Origin: Gudongella oleilytica
GTDB taxonomy: Bacteria > Bacillota > Clostridia > Tissierellales > Tissierellaceae
DNA: 64,000 nt
Direction: 5' to 3'
Assembly: GCF_004101785.1 (NCBI RefSeq)
Contig: NZ_CP035130.1
Location: 310,001 to 374,000, forward strand
Shown here piece by piece: positions 6,639 through 15,145 of the stretch (position 1 is the stretch's first letter; each line of letters begins with the position of its first letter). The notes beneath the pieces were generated by a model, which saw only the letters and a program-made list of their open reading frames with translations, was not told the origin of the DNA and ran no database searches. Made by a program: the position numbers and the translations under genes.

Positions 6639-6899
6639 ATGAATAGTGTTGCTCAGATCAGAAAAGACTTAGAGGGATGCATAGGCAAAAAAGTAATTCT
6701 TAGAGCCAACAGAGGTAGAAAGAAGACAACAGTGAAAGAGGGAGTACTTGAATCTGCTTATCCCAACCTTTTTGTAGTAAGGATTTGTAATCAGTACGAC
6801 AGCACAAGGATGGTTTCCTACACCTACTCTGATGTACTTACATCTACCGTTGAGGTGACAATCTGCGACGAAACCGACAGACTAATAAAGATATCATAA
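6639..6899 (+). CDS. veg: Veg family protein
   Basis: An 86-residue Veg protein, a small conserved Firmicute protein abundant in vegetative cells and linked in Bacillus to biofilm gene expression. The family signature is clear: MNSVAQIRKDLEGCIGKKV, then RANRGRKKTTVKEGVLESAYPN and VSYTYSDVLT. I start it at ATG 6639, where family homology begins, with GGAAGGTGG about 12 nt upstream; an upstream in-frame ATG at 6570 would add 23 residues unlike the family. The gene is driven by two consensus promoters, ends at a strong terminator and precedes ispE, the neighbourhood also seen in Bacillus. Confidence 0.93.
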   Translation: MNSVAQIRKDLEGCIGKKVILRANRGRKKTTVKEGVLESAYPNLFVVRICNQYDSTRMVSYTYSDVLTSTVEVTICDETDRLIKIS

Positions 6900-6903
6900 C
6901 TTG

Positions 6904-6926
6904 AACCTGCCCCTGGGGCAGGTTTT
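6904..6926 (+). terminator. Terminator after veg
   Basis: AACCTGCCCC (6904-6913) pairs with GGGGCAGGTT (6915-6924) across a single T, followed by TTGTT. Confidence 0.85.
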
Positions 6927-6941
6927 GTTATGTAAAAACAT

Positions 6942-6969
6942 TTGGACAGAACACTAATTATGGTATAAT
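6942..6969 (+). promoter_or_regulatory. ispE promoter
   Basis: TTGGAC (6942-6947), 16-bp spacer, TATAAT (6964-6969). A small stem, AGCCTTGTT...AACAAGGCT (6970-6993), lies directly downstream in the 5' leader. Confidence 0.6.
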
Positions 6970-7013
6970 TAGCCTTGTTGAATATAACAAGGCTTTACTT
7001 GGGAGAGATTCAT

Positions 7014-7856
7014 TTGAAAACAGAAATTACAGCCTATGGAAAGGTAAACCTTGCCCTGGATGTTCTTTATAAAAGAGAAGACGGATACCACGAAATAAAG
7101 ACTATAATGCAGCAGATCGACCTGTCCGACCAGCTTCTTATAAGCGAGGGAAAAAATGGGGTATCAATCAGCTGCGACAATGACCTGGTGCCTCTTGGCA
7201 GATCCAACCTTGCCTACAGGGCCTGGGAGGAGATATCAAAGCTTACGGGTACAAAAGTCGGGCTCCGGATAAGGATAGAAAAGAGGATCCCCGTAGCCGC
7301 AGGCCTCGCTGGAGGCAGCACAAACGGAGCAGCCGTGATAAAGGCACTCAACGGAATGTGGGACCTAAGGCTCACAATGCAGGAGATGATGGAAATAGGC
7401 CTTAAGATAGGAGCCGACCTTCCATTTTGCATAATGGGTGGAACTGCCTTGGCTGAAGGGATAGGCGAAAGACTGACGCCCCTTAAGCCGTTAGCGGGTA
7501 TACCGATGCTTATTGCAAACCCAGGTATCCAGATTTCAACGCCCTATGCCTACAGCAGACTGAAGCTGACGGATAAAAGGATCGATATGGATAAGCTTAA
7601 ATCCTGCATTGAGAATAGAGAGCTTCATTGCATAGCAAAAAACCTCTCAAACGTGATGGAGGATGCAATAATTTCTGAAAATCCTGTAATAGGTCAGATA
7701 AAGGACTTCATGATGTCAAACGGAGCTCTTGGAGCCCTTATGAGCGGCAGCGGAGCCAGCGTGTTCGGGATATTCGAGGACCCTGAAAAGCTCCATTTTG
7801 CATACGAGAAAATGAAGGACCAGGTACCCTTTGTGTTTGAAACCGGCACAGTATAG
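7014..7856 (+). CDS. ispE: 4-diphosphocytidyl-2-C-methyl-D-erythritol kinase
   Basis: A GHMP-family kinase that phosphorylates the 2-hydroxyl of CDP-methylerythritol in the MEP isoprenoid pathway. Visible motifs are AYGKVNLALDV with GYHEI near the N-terminus, the ATP-binding loop PVAAGLAGGSTNGAAV and the C-terminal MSGSGASVFGIF glycine motif. Length is 280 residues, typical for IspE. I choose TTG 7014 as start: GGGAGAG is about 6 nt upstream and the homology begins at KTEITAYGKVN. An earlier in-frame ATG at 6975 lies inside the promoter-proximal hairpin and would add 13 unrelated residues. It has its own promoter. Confidence 0.95.
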   Translation: MKTEITAYGKVNLALDVLYKREDGYHEIKTIMQQIDLSDQLLISEGKNGVSISCDNDLVPLGRSNLAYRAWEEISKLTGTKVGLRIRIEKRIPVAAGLAGGSTNGAAVIKALNGMWDLRLTMQEMMEIGLKIGADLPFCIMGGTALAEGIGERLTPLKPLAGIPMLIANPGIQISTPYAYSRLKLTDKRIDMDKLKSCIENRELHCIAKNLSNVMEDAIISENPVIGQIKDFMMSNGALGALMSGSGASVFGIFEDPEKLHFAYEKMKDQVPFVFETGTV

Positions 7857-7920
7857 GGATTGTCAAGAATTAGTCAATATGATATATTGGGAAGCATAAT
7901 ACACTAAGGAGGAGAGAGGT

Positions 7921-9561
7921 ATGGACATGGCAGCAAAAATCAAGGATCTGGCAGTTGAGCTAACAAGTATTTTAAGCGTTGTCGGAACCACTGATGAAAA
8001 CAACGTGTCAGACTTTGTATTCAAGAAATTCATGGAGATGGATTATTTCAAAAACCATCCGGAAAACGTTAAATTCGTAAACACCATCGACGACCCAGTG
8101 GGAAGGAAATCAGTCCTTGCTACCATCGAGGGCAAAAAGGGCAATGACAAGAAGACGCTTGTCTTCATCGGCCACACCGACACGGTAGGAATAAGCGACT
8201 ACGGCGACATGAAGGAATATGCAACAAAGCCACTTGAACTTAACGACATGCTGAGAAAGGTAACGCTTTCAGACGAAGCCAAGGTCGACCTTGAATCCGG
8301 GAATTACCTGTTCGGAAGAGGAATCTTCGACATGAAATTCGGAGTAGCAGCACTTATGGTAATGATGGAGGAATTCTCCACTAAGGTAGACGAGCTTGAA
8401 GGAAACCTGATCTTCGCAGCAGTATGCGACGAAGAAGGCAACTCAGCAGGAATGCTCTCAGTAGTGCCAGAGCTAATAAAGCTTAGAGAAGAAAAAGGCT
8501 ATGACTACCTTGCAGTAGTAGACACAGACTACTCGGCACCAAAATACGTAGGAGACGAAACAAGATACATCTACGTAGGAACAGTAGGAAAGCTGATGCC
8601 AAGCTTCTATATAACAGGGAAAGAGACCCACGTAGGCGAGCCATACAAAGGACTAGACCCCAACCAGATAGCATCCGAGATAACAAGAGAATTCAACCTC
8701 AACATGGAATACTGCGACATAGCAGACGGAGAGGTAGCACTTCCTCCAATAACGCTAAGGCAACAGGACCTTAAGACAGAATACTCAGTGCAGATCGCAA
8801 GAAACTCCCTGGTATACTTCAACTACGCAACCCACAACTCCACACCAGACCAGGTAATGGAAAAGATGATAAAGGGAGCGACAAAAGCATTCCAAATAAC
8901 AATAGACGACCTTAACGCACAATACAAAAAATACACAGAAGCAAGCAGCTATCCATTCGAGCCACTGCCATGGAAGGCAAGAGTAATGTCATACAATGAG
9001 CTCCTTGAGAAAGTAAAGGCAGAAAGAGGAGCAGAGGTAGACGAAAGAATAGAAGCCCTTTCAAAAGAGCTGTTAAAAGACCCAACAGTAGACGACAGGA
9101 TATTCGCAATGAAGACAGTAGAAATGGTACACAACATGTGGTCAGACAAAGACCCTGTAGTAATAGGCTACTTCTCACCACCATACTATCCGCACATCTA
9201 CGTAAAGGGAGAAAGCGAAAGAGAGAAAAAGCTTGTAGCAGCAGTAGATAAGGCAATAGCAAACGCAGGAGATGAATACCATATAGTAAACAAGAAATTC
9301 TATCCGTACATCTCAGACCTTAGCTATGCAGCAGCTCCAAGAGAAGAAAAGGCAGTAGAATCCCTGAAGGAAAACATGCCTGGCTTCGGAGTAAAATACA
9401 ATTTGCCGCTTAAGGAAATGCAGCAACTGAACCTTCCTGTAGTAAACATAGGGCCATTCGGCAAGGATGCCCATAAGTTTACCGAAAGAGTTGAGATGGG
9501 CTACTCCTTCGGAGTGCTTCCGCAAATACTCCTTGATACAGTTACAGAATTGATGAAGTAA
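7921..9561 (+). CDS. M20 family metallopeptidase, RocB-like
   Basis: A 546-residue M20-family zinc hydrolase closest in length and layout to RocB (arginine-utilisation) proteins. Metal-ligand motifs are visible: GHTDTVG (84-90, His85), IFDMKFG (Asp137), CDEEGN (Glu171/172), VVDTD, and a C-terminal DAHKFTERV (His). The internal dimerisation segment holds GKETHVGEPY. M20 enzymes cleave peptide or acyl-amino-acid bonds; the true substrate cannot be read from sequence. It lies between ispE and the sigma-54 activator of the lysine operon and ends at its own terminator, so a role in feeding amino acids to fermentation is only an inference. ATG 7921 follows AAGGAGGAGAGGT. Confidence 0.85.
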   Translation: MDMAAKIKDLAVELTSILSVVGTTDENNVSDFVFKKFMEMDYFKNHPENVKFVNTIDDPVGRKSVLATIEGKKGNDKKTLVFIGHTDTVGISDYGDMKEYATKPLELNDMLRKVTLSDEAKVDLESGNYLFGRGIFDMKFGVAALMVMMEEFSTKVDELEGNLIFAAVCDEEGNSAGMLSVVPELIKLREEKGYDYLAVVDTDYSAPKYVGDETRYIYVGTVGKLMPSFYITGKETHVGEPYKGLDPNQIASEITREFNLNMEYCDIADGEVALPPITLRQQDLKTEYSVQIARNSLVYFNYATHNSTPDQVMEKMIKGATKAFQITIDDLNAQYKKYTEASSYPFEPLPWKARVMSYNELLEKVKAERGAEVDERIEALSKELLKDPTVDDRIFAMKTVEMVHNMWSDKDPVVIGYFSPPYYPHIYVKGESEREKKLVAAVDKAIANAGDEYHIVNKKFYPYISDLSYAAAPREEKAVESLKENMPGFGVKYNLPLKEMQQLNLPVVNIGPFGKDAHKFTERVEMGYSFGVLPQILLDTVTELMK

Positions 9562-9567
9562 GACCAT

Positions 9568-9593
9568 AGGCTGCGATCACACGCAGCCTTTTT
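9568..9593 (+). terminator. Terminator after the M20 peptidase
   Basis: AGGCTGCG (9568-9575) pairs with CGCAGCCT (9582-9589) around ATCACA, followed by a T run. Confidence 0.85.
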
Positions 9594-9597
9594 CGTA

Positions 9598-9626
9598 TTG
9601 AAACATAGACAAGTCTGGGATATAAT
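9598..9626 (+). promoter_or_regulatory. Promoter of the sigma-54 activator gene
   Basis: TTGAAA (9598-9603), 17-bp spacer, TATAAT (9621-9626). Downstream, an inverted repeat GGCGGA-GATAAT-TCCGCC (about 9637-9654) lies in the leader and could be an autoregulatory site. Confidence 0.65.
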
Positions 9627-9716
9627 GAAGGCATAAAGGCGGAGATAATTCCGCCGAATTTTAAGCGACAAGTGCCGAAAATCAAGCGCTGGTAGTTTTA
9701 TGAACTGGAGGTCATT

Positions 9717-11105
9717 ATGAAGGAGCTTTTTTTCAAGGAAAACATGACTGAAATCATGGATTATCTGGATGAGGGGATACATATAATCGATGCTGCGGGA
9801 AAGATAGTTTACTACAATAATTTTGCTAAAAGGATAGACGGAGTAGACCCGGCTAAGGCAGTAGGACAACATCTTCTTGAGATATATCCGTCCCTTGATG
9901 AGGAAACCAGCACCATGCTTACCGCTATAAGGACCGGTGTTCCCATACTTAAAAAGGAGCAGACATTTCTTAACTACAAGGGGGAGAAGATCACAACAAT
10001 AAACTCCTCAATACCAATAAAAAGCAAGGGGAAGATCCTGGGAGCCATAGAGATTTCCAAGGATATCACACAGGTAAGGGAGCTTTCAGAAAAAATCGTT
10101 GACCTGCAAAACCAGCTGTATTCAGGGAACAAAAAATCGGACCAGGCGAGGGAGTCAGCCAGATTCACGTTTTATGACATAGTCGGTGAGAGCAAGGAGA
10201 TAAGGAGTCTGAAGGCTCTTGCAAAAAGGGCTGCCGAGGGGGATGTGCCTGTGCTTGTATCAGGTGACACCGGTACAGGGAAGGAGCTTTTCGTCCATTC
10301 GATCCATAATGGAAGCAAGAGAAGGCACAATCCCTTTATAACACAAAACTGTGCTGCCCTTCCATCCAACCTTTTGGAAGGAATACTCTTTGGTACCACA
10401 AAAGGAGGCTTTACCGGTGCTGAGGACAGGCCCGGGCTATTCGAGCTGGCAGACGGAGGGACTCTGTTCCTCGATGAGATAAACTCAATGCCTCTGGAGC
10501 TGCAATCAAAGCTTCTACGCGTCCTTCAGGACGGTAACATCAGACGTGTCGGTGGTACAAAGATCAAAAACGTCGATGTAAGGGTAATAGCTGCAACCAA
10601 CGTTTCTCCGGAGGAAGCCATTGAGAAGAAACAGCTTAGAAAAGACCTTTACTATCGCCTGAACGTAATAAGCTTTGAGATCCCTCCATTAAAGGAGAGG
10701 AAGGAAGACATCGAGGTACTCACTAACCACTTCATAGAAAAATTCAACATGAAGTTGGGAAAGAGCACTAAGGGGATATCGAGAAGAGCTCTAAACCAAT
10801 TCCTGGACTATCCATGGGAGGGAAACGTACGGGAGCTGGAGCACCTTATAGAGGGGATAATGAGCATCTACGATGTGGATGTTATCGATCTTGAGCATCT
10901 GCCGCAAAAGGTCCGAAAGGCCAAGGGCAGGAAGGAAAAGCGAAGGATAAATCTTGCGCTTAACCAGGTATTGGAGGAAACAGAGAAATCACTGGTGCAG
11001 GAGGCAATGAAGCAGACCGATGGAAACATCACTCACGCTGCAGAGCTTCTCCAGATCCCCAGGCAAACCCTTCAATACAAGCTTCAAAAGTACAGCATAG
11101 TATAG
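9717..11105 (+). CDS. Sigma-54-dependent transcriptional activator (PAS, AAA+, Fis HTH)
   Basis: A 462-residue bacterial enhancer-binding protein. An N-terminal PAS-like sensor (about 1-125) leads to a AAA+ domain with Walker A GDTGTGKE (183-190), the sigma-54 contact loop GGFTGA (230-235, normally GAFTGA) and Walker B LFLDE (250-254). The C-terminus is a Fis-type helix-turn-helix (GNITHAAELLQIPRQTLQYKL). It hydrolyses ATP to open sigma-54 promoters. The gene lies directly upstream of a good -24/-12 promoter (11233) and the lysine operon, so it very probably controls lysine fermentation; the PAS ligand is unknown. Ala-to-Gly in the GAFTGA loop is a tolerated variant in other activators. It is expressed from its own sigma-A promoter and followed by a terminator. 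Confidence 0.93.
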   Translation: MKELFFKENMTEIMDYLDEGIHIIDAAGKIVYYNNFAKRIDGVDPAKAVGQHLLEIYPSLDEETSTMLTAIRTGVPILKKEQTFLNYKGEKITTINSSIPIKSKGKILGAIEISKDITQVRELSEKIVDLQNQLYSGNKKSDQARESARFTFYDIVGESKEIRSLKALAKRAAEGDVPVLVSGDTGTGKELFVHSIHNGSKRRHNPFITQNCAALPSNLLEGILFGTTKGGFTGAEDRPGLFELADGGTLFLDEINSMPLELQSKLLRVLQDGNIRRVGGTKIKNVDVRVIAATNVSPEEAIEKKQLRKDLYYRLNVISFEIPPLKERKEDIEVLTNHFIEKFNMKLGKSTKGISRRALNQFLDYPWEGNVRELEHLIEGIMSIYDVDVIDLEHLPQKVRKAKGRKEKRRINLALNQVLEETEKSLVQEAMKQTDGNITHAAELLQIPRQTLQYKLQKYSIV

Positions 11106-11135
11106 CCTGAAGTGTTCATATTTCAGGCTTTTGTT
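11104..11135 (+). terminator. Terminator after the activator gene
   Basis: AGCCTGAA (11104-11111) pairs with TTCAGGCT (11122-11129), followed by TTTGTTT. Confidence 0.8.
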
Positions 11136-11145
11136 TGCACCAAAC

Positions 11146-11159
11146 GCCGAATAATCGGC
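11146..11159. promoter_or_regulatory. Palindrome, candidate activator-binding site (UAS)
   Basis: GCCGA-ATAA-TCGGC, a perfect 14-bp inverted repeat centred about 82 bp upstream of the GG of the -24 element. The distance is typical for enhancer sites of sigma-54 activators. Binding is inferred. Confidence 0.45.
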
Positions 11160-11193
11160 ACAAGGAATACCTTTTCCCTGCATGTGATCAAGG

Positions 11194-11219
11194 AAATGGC
11201 TATACAAGCCATTTTTTTA
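11194..11219 (+). terminator. Second terminator before the lysine operon
   Basis: AAATGGCT (11194-11201) pairs with AGCCATTT (11207-11214), followed by further T residues. It insulates the sigma-54 promoter from upstream transcription. Confidence 0.75.
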
Positions 11220-11232
11220 ACAATCTTTCTAT

Positions 11233-11248
11233 TGGCATGATATTTGCA
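11233..11248 (+). promoter_or_regulatory. Sigma-54 (-24/-12) promoter of the lysine operon
   Basis: TGGCATGATATTTGCA: GG at 11234-11235 and GC at 11246-11247 are exactly 10 bp apart, fitting the consensus TGGCAC-N5-TTGCW. It lies 69 bp before the kdd start and downstream of the activator gene. Confidence 0.85.
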
Positions 11249-11316
11249 TTAATTATATAAGCATAGCAGGAAAGCTAATAGCAAGGAAAAGCTTTTAAAC
11301 CAGGAGGAGGAATATT

Positions 11317-12354
11317 ATGAGAATAGGAAATCCATACGGAACACACAGGGTAATCGAGCCAAAGGGTGTTCTTCCGCAACCGGCATTTAAGATCGACAAC
11401 AACATGGAGATCTACGACAACGAAATACTTATCGACGTTAAGACACTTAACGTAGACTCAGCAAGCTTCACTCAAATCAAGGAGCAGGCAGGAGGAGACA
11501 TAGAAGAGATCAAAAAGATTATGGCGGGGATCGTAGCAGAGAGAGGAAAGCACCAAAACCCTGTAACAGGATCAGGCGGAATGCTTATCGGGATCGTTGA
11601 GAAGATCGGGCCTGCATTGGAGGGTAAAACTGACCTTAAGGTAGGAGACAAGATCGCAACACTGGTATCACTTTCCCTTACGCCGCTTAGGATAGACGAG
11701 TTCCTTGAAGTCAGAAAGGATATCGACCAAGTGGACATCAAGGGTAAGGCAATACTTTTCGAATCAGGGATATATGCTGTACTTCCGGACGATATGCCTG
11801 AGACACTTGCGCTTTCAGTCCTTGACGTAGCAGGAGCTCCGGCACAGACCGCAAAGCTGGTCAAGCCTGGAGATACAGTAGTAGTTCTTGGCGGAACAGG
11901 CAAATCAGGTATGCTTTGTCTGTATGAAGCAAAGAAAAGAGCAGGAGTAACAGGTAAGGTAATATGTATCGGAAGCAGGGAGAAGACCATCGAAAGAGCG
12001 AAGGCAGCAAACCTTGCAGACGAATATATAGTAGCTGATGCAACAAATGCTATCGAGGTAATGGAGAAGGTTGCAGCGGTAACCAACGGACAAATGGCTG
12101 ATATAGTCATAAACACAGTAAACATTCCAAACACTGAGATGAGCTCGATCCTTATGACTAAGGACGGCGGAACCGTATACTTCTTTTCAATGGCTACAAG
12201 CTTCACTAAGGCAGCACTTGGAGCAGAGGGAGTAGGCAAGGATGTAAACATGATCGTAGGAAACGGATACACTAAGGGCCACGCAGCGATCACTCTTCAG
12301 CTAATGAGAGAATCAGAAACCCTGAGAAAGATTTTCACAGAACTATACGCTTAA
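11317..12354 (+). CDS. kdd: L-erythro-3,5-diaminohexanoate dehydrogenase
   Basis: A 345-residue NAD(P)+-dependent enzyme that oxidatively deaminates 3,5-diaminohexanoate to 3-keto-5-aminohexanoate in lysine fermentation. The N-terminal MRIGNPYGTHRVIEPKG is characteristic of Kdd, and the nucleotide-binding loop GGTGKSG is at residues 192-198 in a medium-chain-dehydrogenase-like Rossmann domain. Its neighbours are all lysine-pathway genes. It is the first gene after the sigma-54 promoter, with AGGAGGAGG upstream of ATG 11317. It is separated from kamA by an inserted repeat cassette with a four-helix-bundle gene. In other lysine fermenters kdd lies near kce and kal, which are absent from this window. 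Confidence 0.93.
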   Translation: MRIGNPYGTHRVIEPKGVLPQPAFKIDNNMEIYDNEILIDVKTLNVDSASFTQIKEQAGGDIEEIKKIMAGIVAERGKHQNPVTGSGGMLIGIVEKIGPALEGKTDLKVGDKIATLVSLSLTPLRIDEFLEVRKDIDQVDIKGKAILFESGIYAVLPDDMPETLALSVLDVAGAPAQTAKLVKPGDTVVVLGGTGKSGMLCLYEAKKRAGVTGKVICIGSREKTIERAKAANLADEYIVADATNAIEVMEKVAAVTNGQMADIVINTVNIPNTEMSSILMTKDGGTVYFFSMATSFTKAALGAEGVGKDVNMIVGNGYTKGHAAITLQLMRESETLRKIFTELYA

Positions 12355-12363
12355 CAAAAATGC

Positions 12364-12811
12364 TAGTGAATAAGTAATAGTGAATAGTGAATAGTATAAA
12401 AGACAGCGAAGGAGTTCATAATGAAAGAAAGTATACTATTTGAAAAAAGTAGAAATTTTGCTATTGAAATTATTTACCTCTATAAGAGACTTTCTGAAGA
12501 TAAAAGAGAATATGTTTTATCAAAACAAGTATTAAGATCAGGAACGAGTATAGGTGCTAATATTAGCGAAGCTCGATTTGCTCAATCACTTAATGATTTT
12601 ATTTCTAAGATGAGTATTTCATTGAAAGAGGCTAATGAAACATACTATTGGATCGACCTACTTATGGAGACTGGATATATAGATGATGAAGCTGGAGAAC
12701 ATTTGAGAATCAAATGCCTTGAATTAATAAGAATGTTACAGGCTTCAGTTAAGACAAGCAAAGGAAAGCTATAAAAACACTATTCACTATTCACTGTTCA
12801 CTATTCACTTA
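12364..12811. mobile_element. Inverted-heptamer-repeat cassette 1 with four-helix-bundle gene
   Basis: The left arm (12364-12395) and the reverse complement of the right arm (12779-12811) are nearly the same sequence, built from the 7-bp unit GTGAATA; the innermost AGTGAATAGTGAATAGT is identical. Between them lies a single small gene (12421-12774). The 448-bp cassette sits in the operon between kdd and kamA. I see no transposase and no clear target duplication. A mobile nature is inferred from the terminal inverted repeats, the insertion into an operon and the similar cassette at 28655. Confidence 0.6.
12421..12774 (+). CDS. Four-helix-bundle protein (23S rRNA IVP / S23 family)
   Basis: A 117-residue helical protein of the S23/intervening-sequence-protein family, whose members form pentameric four-helix bundles and include the Avd accessory proteins of diversity-generating retroelements. 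The family core is clear: LRSGTSIGANISEARFAQSLNDFISKMSISLKEANETYYWIDLL. The gene at 28699 is a paralogue with LRSGTSIGANVVEGLRAQSRKDFISKMNIALKEANE. It starts at ATG 12421 after GAAGGAGTTC. It is AT-rich relative to the flanking kam genes and is bounded by inverted heptamer repeats. Function is unknown; a nucleic-acid-binding role in spreading the flanking repeats is a hypothesis. Confidence 0.88.
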   Translation: MKESILFEKSRNFAIEIIYLYKRLSEDKREYVLSKQVLRSGTSIGANISEARFAQSLNDFISKMSISLKEANETYYWIDLLMETGYIDDEAGEHLRIKCLELIRMLQASVKTSKGKL

Positions 12812-12839
12812 AACTATATTATCGAATGGAGGAATAAAA

Positions 12840-14102
12840 GTGCGAAATTACAAAGATATCCCCTTGTGGAGCAACGTAGCTCCTGAAGAATGGAACGACT
12901 GGAAATGGCAGGTAAGAAACAGGATAACTGACGTTGAGACTCTTAAAAAGGTAATCAACCTGGAGCCAGGCGAAGAAGAGGCAATAAACGAGGTACTTAA
13001 GAAGTTCAGAGTTGGAATAACCCCATACTATGCATCACTTATGGACGTTGACGATCCAAAGTGCCCTGTAAGAATGCAGGCAGTTCCAACTATCATGGAA
13101 ACACACATAAGCTCATCTGACATGGAAGATCCATTGCATGAAGATGCAGACTCACCGGTTGACGGACTTACTCACAGATATCCTGACAGAGTTCTTTTCC
13201 TTATCACTGACCAGTGCTCAATGTACTGCAGGCATTGTACAAGGAGAAGATTTGCTGGACAGCATGACATGGGTGCTCCAATAGAGAGGATCGACAAGTG
13301 CATCGAGTACATCAGAAATACTCCACAGGTAAGAGACGTACTTCTTTCAGGCGGAGACTGTCTGCTTGTAAGCGACGACAGACTTGAGTACATCATTAAA
13401 AAGCTTAGAGAGATCCCACACGTTGAGATCATTAGACTTGGATCAAGAACTCCGGTAGTTATGCCACAAAGAATTACTGACGACCTGGTAAACATGCTTA
13501 AGAAATACCATCCGATTTGGCTTAACACTCACTTCAACCATCCTAAGGAGATAACTCCAGAGTCAGTCGAAGCATGCAGAAAGCTTGCAGATGCAGGTAT
13601 TCCACTTGGAAACCAGTCAGTACTTCTTAAAGGCGTAAACGACTGCCCACATATCATGAAACAACTGGTACACGGCCTTGTTAAGATCAGAGTAAGACCT
13701 TACTACATCTATCAATGCGACCTTTCAATGGGTATCGAGCACTTCAGAACTAAGGTATCAAAGGGAATCGAGATCATCGAGGCACTAAGAGGCCACACTT
13801 CAGGCTATGCAGTTCCTACATTCGTAGTTGACGCACCTGGAGGAGGAGGAAAGACTCCAGTTATGCCTCAGTACATCATTTCTCAGTCGCCTAACAAGAT
13901 TGTTCTGAGAAACTATGAAGGCATAATCACTACCTACACTGAGCCAAACGCTCTTGAAGAAGAATGCCAGTGTGACGTTTGCCAAGGCAAGAAGAAGTCA
14001 ACATCATCAGGAGTTGCAGCTCTTATGGAGGGTCCTGAAATAAAGAACCTTGAGCCAAGCTACCTTGAAAGACACGAAAGAAGCAAGAATTACAATAAAT
14101 AG
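12840..14102 (+). CDS. kamA: L-lysine 2,3-aminomutase
   Basis: A 420-residue radical SAM and PLP enzyme converting L-lysine to L-beta-lysine, the first step of lysine fermentation. The [4Fe-4S]/SAM cysteines are C126, C130 and C133 (CSMYCRHC). The PLP lysine is K338 in [13 protein letters not shown], close to K337 of the Clostridium subterminale enzyme. A zinc-binding tail is present (CQCDVC). The start is GTG 12840 behind ATGGAGGAAT. It is followed 10 nt later by kamB. It is probably co-transcribed with kdd from the sigma-54 promoter, although the inserted cassette now separates them. Confidence 0.97.
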   Translation: MRNYKDIPLWSNVAPEEWNDWKWQVRNRITDVETLKKVINLEPGEEEAINEVLKKFRVGITPYYASLMDVDDPKCPVRMQAVPTIMETHISSSDMEDPLHEDADSPVDGLTHRYPDRVLFLITDQCSMYCRHCTRRRFAGQHDMGAPIERIDKCIEYIRNTPQVRDVLLSGGDCLLVSDDRLEYIIKKLREIPHVEIIRLGSRTPVVMPQRITDDLVNMLKKYHPIWLNTHFNHPKEITPESVEACRKLADAGIPLGNQSVLLKGVNDCPHIMKQLVHGLVKIRVRPYYIYQCDLSMGIEHFRTKVSKGIEIIEALRGHTSGYAVPTFVVDAPGGGGKTPVMPQYIISQSPNKIVLRNYEGIITTYTEPNALEEECQCDVCQGKKKSTSSGVAALMEGPEIKNLEPSYLERHERSKNYNK

Positions 14103-14112
14103 GGGAGACGAC

Positions 14113-15144
14113 ATGTCTTTACTACACCTTATCGGGGATGAGCACAAAATAATATCGATCGTTGGCATGAGGAAAAACTCCGGTAAGACCGTGACCCTTA
14201 ACCAGCTTATATCAGAGGCCATGGAGGAGGGCATCCAAATAGGGATGACCTCCATCGGCCGTGACGGCGAATCCCTGGACCTTGTAACAGATACTGAAAA
14301 GCCAAGAATTTTTGCTGAGGAGAACACCATAGTCGCGACCACAACAGGCCTTCTGCCCTTAGGGGATGCCGGAATGGAGATACTGAAGGTAACAGACTTC
14401 AGGACGCCACTGGGCGACGTGATCATAGGGAGGGTCAAGTCACCGGGCTATATCCAGCTGGCAGGACCGCAAAGCCTTAGGGACATAAGGCAGGTGTGCG
14501 ATGAGATGCTCGGTCTTGGTGCAAAATTTGTAGTGATAGACGGAGCCCTTGATAGAAAATCATCTGCAGCACCTACTATTTCAGATGCGACAATACTTTC
14601 AACAGGAGCTGCCATATCAAGAGACATAAACCGGGTCATTGAGGAAACACTTCACACAGTAAGCCTTCTTTCTCTTCCACAGGTGGATGAGGAAGACTGC
14701 TGCCTGCTTGAGGAGCTTTTGGAAGCCAACAGGCCGGCAGTAGTAACAAGGTATGGTGAGGTTAGGGATATAAACCTTGAGACGGCGCTTGGAGCAGGGC
14801 ATACCCTGGCCGAAAGCCTTGACGATGAGGCAAGATACCTCCTTATACCAGGCTCTTTGGTAAGAGGAACACTGGATGATCTTACGCGATCCACAAGAGC
14901 CTATAAGGATGTTGATATAGTCGTTGCAGACGGTACAAAGATATTCATACCCCCAAGGGAATATTTGAGATTCCAAAGGATCGGGGTAAGGATCAGGGTG
15001 CTTCATCCGATCAAGCTTATCGGCATCACCATAAATCCGTATTCGCCACAAGGATATTACTTCGAGCCCTATGAATTCTTAAAAAAGATGAGAGGCTACA
15101 TCAAGGATATACCGGTTTTAGACCTTATGCTGGGAGGTGAATAG
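14113..15144 (+). CDS. kamB: Lysine-fermentation operon protein KamB (P-loop)
   Basis: A 343-residue protein found only in kam operons, between kamA and kamC. Its N-terminus has a P-loop, GMRKNSGKT, so nucleotide binding is expected. The rest includes GRVKSPGYIQLAGPQSLRDIRQVCDEM and AAISRDINRVIEETLHTVSLLSLP. Its biochemical role is not established; with KamC it may help assemble or reactivate lysine 5,6-aminomutase. I start at ATG 14113, ten nt after the kamA stop and behind AGGGGAGACG, rather than at an in-frame ATG at 14050 inside kamA. Its stop overlaps the kamC ribosome-binding region, implying translational coupling. Confidence 0.85.
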   Translation: MSLLHLIGDEHKIISIVGMRKNSGKTVTLNQLISEAMEEGIQIGMTSIGRDGESLDLVTDTEKPRIFAEENTIVATTTGLLPLGDAGMEILKVTDFRTPLGDVIIGRVKSPGYIQLAGPQSLRDIRQVCDEMLGLGAKFVVIDGALDRKSSAAPTISDATILSTGAAISRDINRVIEETLHTVSLLSLPQVDEEDCCLLEELLEANRPAVVTRYGEVRDINLETALGAGHTLAESLDDEARYLLIPGSLVRGTLDDLTRSTRAYKDVDIVVADGTKIFIPPREYLRFQRIGVRIRVLHPIKLIGITINPYSPQGYYFEPYEFLKKMRGYIKDIPVLDLMLGGE

Positions 15145-15145
15145 T

